41,048 nucleotides of DNA from Spirochaetaceae bacterium (lineage in GTDB: Bacteria; Spirochaetota; Spirochaetia; Treponematales; Treponemataceae). Positions 33,124 to 40,711 of the stretch are shown one piece after another (positions within the stretch are counted from its first letter, which is position 1; every line of letters starts with the position of its first letter). Where the stretch lies: contig JAGAOP010000032.1 in NCBI GenBank assembly GCA_017623685.1, positions 1 through 41,048 on the forward strand. The letters run 5' to 3'. Made by a program: the position numbers and the translations under genes. Below the pieces are notes generated by a model, which saw only the letters and a list, made by a program, of their open reading frames with translations, was not told the origin of the DNA and did not search any database.

Positions 33124-33141
33124 TTGTGAAAATATTCACAA
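33124..33141. promoter_or_regulatory. Perfect Rex operator
   Basis: TTGTGAAAATATTCACAA matches all fixed positions of the Rex consensus. It lies 60 bases upstream of the rex -35 and just past the comM stop. A second, weaker promoter (TTGTGA, 17 bases, TAATAT on the minus strand) would overlap it. Confidence 0.85.
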
Positions 33142-33150
33142 TATGTATAT

Positions 33151-34671
33151 TTAGCAAAATAAAGTCATTCCACCTTCGTTTTTTCTGTAAAATATAGCTT
33201 CAGAAATATTTTTCTTAGAAATTATTTCTTTTTCTTCCATGTCTGCTATGGTTCTAGCAATTTTTAAGCAACTAGAAATAGCTCTTTGAGAAAAGCCATG
33301 CAAGGAAACAGCATTTGATAAAACATCCTTTGCCTCTGAGTCTAACTGGCAAATTTTTCCTATTTCTTCTGGGGTCAAACGACTATTGCGTTTTCCTTGT
33401 CTTGTTCTTTGAATATGAACTGCCTTTTTTATATCTATTCGCAGGGTTTCTGTAGAAACTGAGTAATTATCTTTTTCAGTTGCATTATTTGTTATTGGGA
33501 TTCTTATATCTACACGATCAAGAAGAGGGGCACTAAACTTTTTCCAATACTGCTCTACAGATTTTGCACTGCAAAGACATATTTTTCCTGGGGCTCCAAA
33601 ATTGCCACAGGGACAAGGATTTGAAGCAATTAATAACTGAAATTGAGCAGGGTATATGGTGGAGCGACCTGCTCGACTTAATGTAATTTTGCCACATTCT
33701 ATTGGAACTCGTAAAGCCTGAAGAACAGAGGTTCTAAATTCCGCAGCTTCATCTAAAAATAAAACCCCATTATGAGCTAAAGATATTTCTCCGGGTCTGC
33801 AATTTATTCCTCCTCCAACTATGCCTTCTAAACTTGCACTTTGGTGTGGTATCCTAAAAGGAGGAGTTTTTATACTTGGTTGATTTTGTGGCATTAATCC
33901 AGCTAAACTATAAATCCTAGTTACAGAATGGGCTTCTTGAGTTGTAAGTTTTGGTAATAAACCTTGAAATTTTTGTAGTGCTAAGGTTTTTCCACATCCA
34001 GGAGGTCCGTATGCCATAAGGTTATGTCCCCCTGCTGCTGCAATTTGCAGTCCTCTAACTAATTCTCTTTGGCCTAAAACATCAGCAAATTCTAATTCAG
34101 GGGTAACAGGATTAAACTCTATGGTTGAATCTAGGTTTGTGTATTCTGTAGCACATAGAATAAATGAATCTTCTTGTTTTAGGGCGTCGTAGGCATTTCT
34201 TAAAGTACTTGCAGAAAAAACCTTCATTCCTTTTACCGAAGATGCTTCCGCCCCATTTCCTGAGGGAACAATACACCGAGTAATACCATTTTCTAATGCT
34301 GTGGCAACAGCCGCCTGAACTCCTCTAATAGGTCTAATTCTACCAGATAGTTCCAATTCTCCCATTACAAGACAAGTTCCCTTACTAATTTCTTCTTTTT
34401 TCGTGGCTAAAAGAACAGCCAATGCAATGGCTAAATCAAATCCCGCCCCTTCTTTTTTTACATCTGCTGGGGATAAGCTAATTAAAATTCTTTCAGGGGG
34501 AAATTCAAATCCTGAATTCAATAAGGCGGCCTTCATTCGTTCTCGTGATTCTTTTACAGCTCCATCGGCTAACCCAACCATATCTATAGCTGGAATGCCA
34601 CGCCTTAAATCTACTTCTACAGTAACTAGGGAACCTTCATATCCAAAAGGTGAAAAAGTAAATATTTGCAT
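33151..34671 (-). CDS. comM: ComM/YifB family AAA+ Mg-chelatase-like protein
   Basis: A 506-residue protein. The N-terminal Lon-protease-like fold domain (about 1-170: VEVDLRRGIPAIDMVGLADGAVKESRERM) is followed by an AAA+ domain with Walker A YGPPGCGKT, Walker B LFLDEAAEF and ASNPCPCG, then a C-terminal helical Mg_chelatase_C domain. ComM is a hexameric helicase that promotes branch migration during natural transformation, but the family is also widespread in non-competent bacteria. A GAGG ribosome site precedes the ATG. No other competence gene is visible. Confidence 0.92.
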   Translation of the reverse strand: MQIFTFSPFGYEGSLVTVEVDLRRGIPAIDMVGLADGAVKESRERMKAALLNSGFEFPPERILISLSPADVKKEGAGFDLAIALAVLLATKKEEISKGTCLVMGELELSGRIRPIRGVQAAVATALENGITRCIVPSGNGAEASSVKGMKVFSASTLRNAYDALKQEDSFILCATEYTNLDSTIEFNPVTPELEFADVLGQRELVRGLQIAAAGGHNLMAYGPPGCGKTLALQKFQGLLPKLTTQEAHSVTRIYSLAGLMPQNQPSIKTPPFRIPHQSASLEGIVGGGINCRPGEISLAHNGVLFLDEAAEFRTSVLQALRVPIECGKITLSRAGRSTIYPAQFQLLIASNPCPCGNFGAPGKICLCSAKSVEQYWKKFSAPLLDRVDIRIPITNNATEKDNYSVSTETLRIDIKKAVHIQRTRQGKRNSRLTPEEIGKICQLDSEAKDVLSNAVSLHGFSQRAISSCLKIARTIADMEEKEIISKKNISEAIFYRKNEGGMTLFC

Positions 34672-34739
34672 TTTTTTTACCTCGTTTATTATAATTATTG
34701 CACTAAACAGTAAAAAAAAGCCTTGTTTTATAAAAAAAA

Positions 34740-35579
34740 TTATATTTTAGGTAAAAGTTCTTGAAACCATAATCGTTCAGGAATTTTTTCTCCACCACAA
34801 GCGTGACCAATCTTTCTTCCAATATGAATTTTTTCACCGTGAAAGTCACTTCCTCCAGTAACAAAAAAACCAATTTTTCTAGCTAATTCTTCAAGTCGTA
34901 AAGCATCTGTTTTTCTAGCACCTGGATGAAATGCTTCTAAACCTTGAATCCCCCGTTCCTTTAGATTTATAAGAACTGGCTCTATTTTTCCGTAGGAAAT
35001 ATACAGAGAAAGAGGATGAGCAAGAACTGGTACGCCACCAGAAGTTTTAATTGCTTGTATGGCTAAATCTAAATCTGCTCCTTCTCTGTTTACATAATAA
35101 GGACGTTGCTTGCCTAAATATTTATCAAAGGCTTGCTGAGTATTTTTGCATATTTTTTTTGAAACAAGAAAAGAAGCAATATGAGGTCTACCTAAATTTG
35201 AATCTGGAAACATTTCACGAAGTTCCTTTTCTGAAATAGGAAAACCATCTTGTTGAAGCATTTCAATTATTTTACTGTTACGATTTTTTCTATCTTGTTT
35301 TAAGTTTTGGATAATTGCATTAAGTTCACTAGAAGTTTCTTTCAATCCTAAACCTAAAAGGTGAAATTCTCCTGTTGGCCAAGAAATATTTAATTCAACT
35401 CCAGGAACAAAGACTATTCCAACTTTTTTTGCAGCTTTTTGTCCTTCCGATAATCCATCTGTTGTATCGTGGTCTGTAATCGCTAAAACTTTTATGCCTT
35501 TTTCTGCAGCGTAAAAAACAAGTTCCCTTGATGTAAGGTTTCCATCAGAATTTTTTGTATGAGTATGTAAATCTATCAT
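34740..35579 (-). CDS. PHP-domain phosphoesterase, RNase AM/YciV-like
   Basis: A 279-residue metal-dependent phosphoesterase. Metal-binding motifs in order are DLHTHTKNSDG (residues 3-13), AITDHDTTDG, VPGVELN, LGRPHIA, VLAHPLSLY and GGSDFHG. Family members are 5'-3' exoribonucleases trimming rRNA ends or 3',5'-nucleotide bisphosphate phosphatases. The frame runs 70 codons further upstream, but those read as AT-rich, cysteine-scattered non-protein sequence. The ATG at 35579 puts the PHP motif at residue 3 as usual. An extended -10 sits six bases before that ATG and no ribosome site exists. Confidence 0.88.
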   Translation of the reverse strand: MIDLHTHTKNSDGNLTSRELVFYAAEKGIKVLAITDHDTTDGLSEGQKAAKKVGIVFVPGVELNISWPTGEFHLLGLGLKETSSELNAIIQNLKQDRKNRNSKIIEMLQQDGFPISEKELREMFPDSNLGRPHIASFLVSKKICKNTQQAFDKYLGKQRPYYVNREGADLDLAIQAIKTSGGVPVLAHPLSLYISYGKIEPVLINLKERGIQGLEAFHPGARKTDALRLEELARKIGFFVTGGSDFHGEKIHIGRKIGHACGGEKIPERLWFQELLPKI

Positions 35580-35585
35580 AAAAAA

Positions 35586-35594
35586 AGTATAGCA
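35586..35594 (-). promoter_or_regulatory. Extended -10 of the PHP gene, leaderless type
   Basis: TGC-TATACT on the minus strand, with the hexamer at 35586-35591 and TG at 35593-35594. The predicted +1 is 35579, the A of the ATG. No clear -35, as is common for extended -10 promoters. Confidence 0.6.
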
Positions 35595-35708
35595 TATTTT
35601 TTGATTTTGTATTAAAATAGTTATAAGTTTTATTTTGCAGAAGTGTTTTTTTGTGGATTCTTTAATCTGCTTGTAGAACTTCAATTTATTGCGAAGGAGC
35701 ACACAGCA

Positions 35709-36956
35709 ATGCCAAAAGCAATTCCTTTTACAAAAGGTTCTATTATTTATTTTTCTGAGGACAAGGACGACCGTATTTTTATTTTGCAAAAGGGAATGGT
35801 TTTTCTTACAAGCACAGATGTTGAAACAGGAAGCCCTGTTACTGAATATGTGCGAGAAGGTGAGTTTTTTGGGGTAAAATCTGCTTTAGGACATTTTCCT
35901 AGAGAAGAAACTGCAACAGTTGTTGCTGATACTATTGTGGTTTCTATGACCGTTAGCGAATTTGAAAAACTATTTAGCAATAATAAACAAATAATAATGA
36001 AAATGCTTCGAGTTTTTTCCAACCAACTTAGAGCTGTCCATAAAAAAACAGAGACCATATTGAACAGTGGTGAAAAAACAAATAGCCAACTTGGAATGAT
36101 TTCTGTTGCAAAAAGTTTTTACGAAGAAGAACAATATCGTTCATGTTGCGATGTATGTTTAAAGTTTTTGAAATTATATCCTACTTCCATGGAAAAAGAA
36201 TCTGTAGCTAAACTTTACATGAATTCTAAAGTACGCCTTGATAAATTGGCTGAACGAGAAACTAAAAAAACTTCCGAATTAGATTCAGGCTTTGTTTCAA
36301 ATGATTTAACAATGTTTTCTTTACCTGCTTTTGCTAGATTTGCGAAAACCTTTGAAGCTGGTTCAGTAATTATTTCTGAATATGAACCTGGAGAAACATT
36401 TTATCTTATTCAGTCCGGTGCAGTTCAACTTATGAAGTGTGTAAATGGAACACAGAAAAATCTTGACATTTTACATGGTGGTGAATTTTTTGGTGAAATG
36501 GCGATTTTGGAAAATTCTCCACGATCTGCAACTTGTGTGGCAAAAAATACTGTAGAAGTTTTAGAATTCAACAAGCAAAATTTTGAAATATTAATTACTG
36601 GAAATCCCCAGATGGCGTTGATTTTGCTTAAATTATTTTGCAAACGTATTTATGACCAAAAACGTAGACTGAAAATTCTTGTTATTTCCGATTTACAGGC
36701 TAGAATAGGAGATGTTTTCTTAATGTTTGATGAAATGATGCCTCCTGTAAATCCTAATGACAAAGTTAGAAAATTCAATTTAACTGCTCAAGATATTTCC
36801 CATTGGTCAGGTTTACCTATTGATGTGGTGCGTGATGAATTGAACCGCTTTGTAGAGAAACGTAAAATCGAAGTATACGATACTTATATTGTTGTTAATA
36901 ATATTATTGACATGAAGCGTACTGTTGATGCACGCCGAGCTCAGCGTTCTGCTTGA
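35709..36956 (+). CDS. Regulator with two cyclic-nucleotide-binding domains
   Basis: A 415-residue protein. The first cNMP-binding fold is at about 1-120, then a short TPR-like helical stretch (about 135-185: SVAKSFYEEEQYRSCCDVCLK), then a second cNMP fold at about 205-320 (EPGETFYLIQSGAVQLMK, HGGEFFGEMAILENSPRSATC). A C-terminal winged helix-turn-helix follows (about 335-395: FNLTAQDISHWSGLPIDVVRDELNRF). The second domain has the PRSATC phosphate cassette of CRP-like proteins; the first lacks it, so it may not bind a nucleotide. It is probably a CRP/FNR-type regulator. The ATG at 35709 is set by AAGGAG nine bases upstream; an in-frame ATG at 35643 has none. Confidence 0.82.
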   Translation: MPKAIPFTKGSIIYFSEDKDDRIFILQKGMVFLTSTDVETGSPVTEYVREGEFFGVKSALGHFPREETATVVADTIVVSMTVSEFEKLFSNNKQIIMKMLRVFSNQLRAVHKKTETILNSGEKTNSQLGMISVAKSFYEEEQYRSCCDVCLKFLKLYPTSMEKESVAKLYMNSKVRLDKLAERETKKTSELDSGFVSNDLTMFSLPAFARFAKTFEAGSVIISEYEPGETFYLIQSGAVQLMKCVNGTQKNLDILHGGEFFGEMAILENSPRSATCVAKNTVEVLEFNKQNFEILITGNPQMALILLKLFCKRIYDQKRRLKILVISDLQARIGDVFLMFDEMMPPVNPNDKVRKFNLTAQDISHWSGLPIDVVRDELNRFVEKRKIEVYDTYIVVNNIIDMKRTVDARRAQRSA

Positions 36957-36981
36957 CCTAGAAATATGATTTTGTTATAAT
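36953..36981 (+). promoter_or_regulatory. Promoter of the tRNA-Thr gene
   Basis: TTGACC (36953-36958) overlaps the TGA stop of the upstream gene. A 17-base spacer and a perfect TATAAT (36976-36981) with an extended-10 TG (36973-36974) follow. The start is near 36988, seven bases before the mature tRNA. Confidence 0.85.
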
Positions 36982-36994
36982 TTTTTTCATATTT

Positions 36995-37067
36995 GCCAAC
37001 TTAGCTCACCTGGCAGAGCAGCACCCTCGTAACGTGCAGGTAGTCGGTTCAAGTCCGACAGTTGGCT
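36995..37067 (+). tRNA. tRNA-Thr (anticodon CGT)
   Basis: A 73-base cloverleaf. The acceptor stem GCCAACT/AGTTGGC pairs fully, the D stem is GCTC/GAGC, and the T arm is GTCGG-TTCAAGT-CCGAC. The anticodon loop CTCGTAA gives CGT, reading ACG. The last pair of the anticodon stem (positions 31 and 39) is C-C, a mismatch. The 3' CCA is not encoded and must be added. T8 follows almost at once and may end the transcript. Confidence 0.95.
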
Positions 37068-37100
37068 ATTTTTTTTGTCGAAATATTTCAGTATTTGAGA

Positions 37101-37106
37101 TATAAT
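37101..37106 (+). promoter_or_regulatory. -10 of the aldehyde dehydrogenase gene
   Basis: A perfect TATAAT lies seven bases before the ATG at 37114, so transcription would begin at or one base before it. The -35 is poor (TTGTCG with a 20-base spacer). There is no Shine-Dalgarno sequence. Confidence 0.5.
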
Positions 37107-37113
37107 ATATTTT

Positions 37114-38487
37114 ATGGAAATTAATCAAATACTGTCTTCTCAAAAGCAATTTTTTAGAACTGGTGTTACTTTATCTGTAAATTTTAGAATTCAAAATCTA
37201 AAAAAACTTTATTCCTTGGTTAAAGAAAATCAATCTTTAATAACAGAATCTCTCTTCTTAGATTTAGGAAAAAGTGATTATGAAGGTTTTATGTGCGAAG
37301 TTGGACTTGCTCTTACAGAAATCAATTATATGATTAAACATTTAAGAGGTTTTGCTTCGGAAAAAACTGTTAAAACTCCCTTAGCTCAATTTGCTTCTCG
37401 TAGTTATACAAAACCTGTTCCCTATGGAAATGTTTTAATTATGAGTCCTTGGAATTATCCTTTTTTGCTTACGATTGAGCCCTTGGCAAACGCAATTGCA
37501 GCAGGAAACACTGCAATCATAAAACCTAGTGCATATTCTCCATCTACAAGTCAGTTGTTATCTAAACTTTTAGGTGATTGCTTTAACAATGAATATGTGG
37601 CAGTTGTAACTGGGGGACGCAAAGAAAATAGTACATTACTAGAGCAACCTTTTGATTTCATTTTTTTTACAGGAAGTCAATCTGTAGGAAAAGAAGTTTT
37701 ACGACAGGCTGCAGAAAGACTAACTCCAACAATTTTGGAACTTGGTGGAAAAAGCCCTTGTATTTTGGATTCATCTTGTAATATTTCCTTGGCTGCAAAA
37801 AGAATCGTATTTGGTAAATTTTTAAATTGTGGTCAAACCTGTGTTGCTCCAGATTATGTTTTATGTCACAAAAGTATAAAAAATGATTTTATAAATGAAG
37901 TAACAAAAGAAATTACTTTACAATATGGTTCTAATCCTTTGGAAAATTCAGATTATGGAAAAATAGTAAATAATAAACATTTTGAAAGATTATGTTCTTT
38001 AATGTCAAAGGAAAAAATTATTTTTGGAGGGGATAGAGATTATATAAATCATAAAATATCTCCTACAATTATGGATAATGTTACCTGGCAAGATCCGATA
38101 ATGCAAGAAGAAATATTTGGTCCAATTTTGCCAATACTTACCTATGACAACCTAGATGAAGTTATTTCAATTTTGCAGGAAAAGCCTAAGCCTTTAGCTT
38201 TATACTTTTTTTCAAATTCAAAATCCAATATTAAAACTGTTACAGAAAAAATTTCCTATGGCGGAGGTTGTATAAATGATACAATTATCCATCTTGCCAC
38301 AAGTGAAATGGGATTTGGTGGTGTAGGAGAAAGTGGCATGGGTTGTTATCATGGTAAAGCTGGCTTTTACGCATTTAGCCACACAAAAAGTATCGTGAAC
38401 AAAAAAAATTGGATAGATTTACCTATGCGATATCAACCTTACAACCGAAAGTTTTTTGGTAAATTACTAAAATTTTTTCTCCGTTAA
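37114..38487 (+). CDS. Class 3 aldehyde dehydrogenase
   Basis: A 457-residue NAD(P)-dependent dehydrogenase of the class-3 (fatty aldehyde/AlkH-like) group. It has MSPWNYPFLLTIEPLANAIAAGN, FTGSQSVGKEVL, the general-base Glu209 in LELGGKSP and the catalytic Cys243 in NCGQTCVAPDY, then MQEEIFGPILP. It oxidises medium to long aliphatic aldehydes to acids. There are no C-terminal membrane helices beyond a short basic-hydrophobic tail (FFGKLLKFFLR) that could touch the membrane. It is convergent with the cardiolipin synthase gene, 17 bases away. Its mRNA is probably leaderless. Confidence 0.9.
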   Translation: MEINQILSSQKQFFRTGVTLSVNFRIQNLKKLYSLVKENQSLITESLFLDLGKSDYEGFMCEVGLALTEINYMIKHLRGFASEKTVKTPLAQFASRSYTKPVPYGNVLIMSPWNYPFLLTIEPLANAIAAGNTAIIKPSAYSPSTSQLLSKLLGDCFNNEYVAVVTGGRKENSTLLEQPFDFIFFTGSQSVGKEVLRQAAERLTPTILELGGKSPCILDSSCNISLAAKRIVFGKFLNCGQTCVAPDYVLCHKSIKNDFINEVTKEITLQYGSNPLENSDYGKIVNNKHFERLCSLMSKEKIIFGGDRDYINHKISPTIMDNVTWQDPIMQEEIFGPILPILTYDNLDEVISILQEKPKPLALYFFSNSKSNIKTVTEKISYGGGCINDTIIHLATSEMGFGGVGESGMGCYHGKAGFYAFSHTKSIVNKKNWIDLPMRYQPYNRKFFGKLLKFFLR

Positions 38488-38504
38488 TATTTTGTTGAAG
38501 TTTT

Positions 38505-40052
38505 TTACATAATTGGTGCAAAAATTCGTAGTGTGTCTTGTATAAAGCCCATTATTACATTAGATTGACAATTTTCCTTTGTTATCGGAGTACATGACTC
38601 TAGGGTTTCTAAAAAATCTTTTTTTACATCCATAAGAGCTGGGCTTTTATACATCCATAGTCCACATTCAAAATGTAGGTAAAGACTTCTAAAGTCTAAG
38701 TTTGTAGTTCCTACTGTTGCAATACAATCGTCAGAAACAAAATTCTTTGAATGAATAAATCCCTTAGCATATTCATAAACTTTTACACCTGCATTTATTA
38801 ACTCTCGATAATATGATCTTGATGTGATATGAACAATTCGTTTGTCCCATTTGAAAGGTGTTATTATTCGCACATCTATACCACTTTTTGCCGCTAAGCA
38901 AAGTGCTGTAAGAATATTATTGTCGATGATAAGGTAGGGTGTAGTGATGTAAATATAATCTTTTGCAGAATTTATTATTTGAAGATAAACTTGTTCTCCA
39001 AGGTTTTCTAAATCCATAGGACTGTCGGCATAGGGTTGAACAAAACCTGAAAATGTATCTAGAAATTCTGTTTCCTTAGGTTCTTTTGATTCCAAAGGAT
39101 AAAATTTTTGATAATTTTCATCAGTGTTTGCAGCAAGTTCCCACATTTGTAAAAACATTAGGGTAAAGCTCCATGCCGCAGCCCCTTTTACCATTACAGC
39201 TGAATCTTTCCAATGTCCAAATCTTTCTACAACATTTATGTATTCATCTGCTAAATTAATGCCTCCTGTAAAGGCAGTTTTGCCATCGATGGAAAGAATT
39301 TTTCTGTGGTCACGGTTATTTTGCTTTGCAGTTAAAAAAGGCTTAAAAGGGTTAAATTTTTGACATTCAATTCCCATTTTAGAAAGTATGGCAGGATAAT
39401 TCTTTGGTAAAATAAGAAAACTTCCAATGTCGTCGTACATAACTCGTACTTTTACACCTTGGGCAACTTTTCTTTTAAGAATATCAAGAATTTTATTCCA
39501 CATTTCACCTTCTTGAATAATAAAATATTCTAAAAAGATATAATTTTCTGCTTTTTCCAGTTCTTTTATAACCTGTTCTAAAAAAGCTTCACCTGAATCA
39601 AAGTATTTTGTATAACAACCTTTGAATACGGGAAAGCCTGCATAATCCTGTAAATATTTAATTTTTGTAATTTCTTCTCTCGGAAACTGAAGGTTTTGAT
39701 TAATTTTGATTTGTGGTTCTAAAAGTTTTTTTGACTTATTTTCTGTATTAATTGCTTTTATAGAAAATTTTCTAGTTGCAGTTTGAAAATTAAAAATAAT
39801 ATAAAAGGTTCCACCCATCAAAGGAAAAAGCATTATAAGAAAAACCCACGTAAGTCTAAATTCACCCTTGTTATTATTTGCGATTATGTGAATACATACA
39901 CCAAGACTTAAAAATAATTGAATTCCTCGGACAAGAGTTGAAACAGTTTTACTGCCTACAAGAGTGTAAATGATAAGAAATATCTGTATTAAAAGTAAAA
40001 GGATAACTAATCCTCTTTGTAGGTAAAGAGCCCATTTCCATCTTTTTCCCAT
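38505..40052 (-). CDS. cls: Cardiolipin synthase
   Basis: A 515-residue phospholipase-D-superfamily enzyme that makes cardiolipin from two phosphatidylglycerols. It has two or three N-terminal membrane helices (about 10-85), then HKD motif 1 (HRKILSIDG, His249) and HKD motif 2 (HSKNFVSDD, His434), followed by GTTNLDFRS. The length matches bacterial Cls (about 480-515). The start ATG has no ribosome site, and a perfect TATAAT lies eight to thirteen bases before it. It is divergent from the TetR gene. Confidence 0.92.
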   Translation of the reverse strand: MGKRWKWALYLQRGLVILLLLIQIFLIIYTLVGSKTVSTLVRGIQLFLSLGVCIHIIANNNKGEFRLTWVFLIMLFPLMGGTFYIIFNFQTATRKFSIKAINTENKSKKLLEPQIKINQNLQFPREEITKIKYLQDYAGFPVFKGCYTKYFDSGEAFLEQVIKELEKAENYIFLEYFIIQEGEMWNKILDILKRKVAQGVKVRVMYDDIGSFLILPKNYPAILSKMGIECQKFNPFKPFLTAKQNNRDHRKILSIDGKTAFTGGINLADEYINVVERFGHWKDSAVMVKGAAAWSFTLMFLQMWELAANTDENYQKFYPLESKEPKETEFLDTFSGFVQPYADSPMDLENLGEQVYLQIINSAKDYIYITTPYLIIDNNILTALCLAAKSGIDVRIITPFKWDKRIVHITSRSYYRELINAGVKVYEYAKGFIHSKNFVSDDCIATVGTTNLDFRSLYLHFECGLWMYKSPALMDVKKDFLETLESCTPITKENCQSNVIMGFIQDTLRIFAPIM

Positions 40053-40059
40053 TGTATTT

Positions 40060-40065
40060 ATTATA
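40060..40065 (-). promoter_or_regulatory. -10 of the cardiolipin synthase gene
   Basis: A perfect TATAAT on the minus strand ends seven bases before the ATG, so the transcript would start at or one base before the A of ATG. The -35 is poor (TTGCGT with a 16-base spacer). Confidence 0.5.
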
Positions 40066-40128
40066 TAAATTTTTATTTTATACGCAATTAAAAAAAGGAA
40101 ATTTTTATAATTTTTTTACCCTATAATC

Positions 40129-40145
40129 TAATTTTGTGAAAATTA
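40129..40145. repeat. Palindrome between cls and the TetR gene
   Basis: TAATTTT and AAAATTA flank GTG. The 17-base palindrome lies in the divergent intergenic region and could be the operator of the TetR-type protein. AT-rich symmetry can arise by chance. Confidence 0.35.
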
Positions 40146-40198
40146 ATTATTGTCGACGCAATTTTTTGTTATTATATTATTTAAAGAGAAGGGAATAA

Positions 40199-40711
40199 AT
40201 GGCAAATTCAAATAAAACAAAAAAAGCTTTAGTTTCTTCTTTAAAAGTGTTGATGGAAACTAAATCATTTGAAAAAATAACAATTACTGAAATATGTGAA
40301 AAATGTTCTATGAATAGAAAGTCATTTTATTATCATTTTCACGACAAATATGAATTAATGAACTATGTTTTTCACTCTGAATTTGTTTCCTGTGGTGGTA
40401 TGAGCAAATCTTCTGGAAAAGTGATTTTAAAGGACTTGTGCGATTACTTGTACGAAAATAAAAATTTTTATAAGCAGGCTTTTTATGTAGAAGGAAAAAA
40501 TAATTTTTTTGACTATTTTTATACAATTATTTATTCATTTATTTATTCTGGGTTGAAAATTCAATTTGATAAAGAAAAATTAGATGATTTTACTTTAAGT
40601 TTCTTTACAGACGGATTTATAGCTGCCATAAAACGATGGATAACCAATAGGGATCCTGATACTCCAGATATATTTGTTGATAAAATTTTTTCTTTAGTAA
40701 AAAACTTTTAG
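40199..40711 (+). CDS. TetR/AcrR-family transcriptional regulator
   Basis: A 170-residue regulator. The N-terminal helix-turn-helix (about 10-55) reads KITITEICEKCSMNRKSFYYHFHDKYEL, typical of TetR proteins, especially the DhaS-like group with the short C-terminal TetR_C_8 domain. The C-terminal part is all-helical and aromatic-rich and would bind an unknown ligand. GAAGGGA precedes the ATG. It is divergent from cls across about 150 bases, so it may control cls, itself, or both. Confidence 0.85.
   Translation: MANSNKTKKALVSSLKVLMETKSFEKITITEICEKCSMNRKSFYYHFHDKYELMNYVFHSEFVSCGGMSKSSGKVILKDLCDYLYENKNFYKQAFYVEGKNNFFDYFYTIIYSFIYSGLKIQFDKEKLDDFTLSFFTDGFIAAIKRWITNRDPDTPDIFVDKIFSLVKNF

Noticed and set aside
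35643..35708. Earlier in-frame ATG for the tandem cNMP-domain regulator
   Set aside because: It has no ribosome site, while AAGGAG sits nine bases before the ATG at 35709.
35580..35789. 70-codon N-terminal extension of the PHP protein
   Set aside because: The PHP motif normally starts at the N-terminus, and the extension has random-looking composition and overlaps the promoter and start region of the divergent regulator gene.
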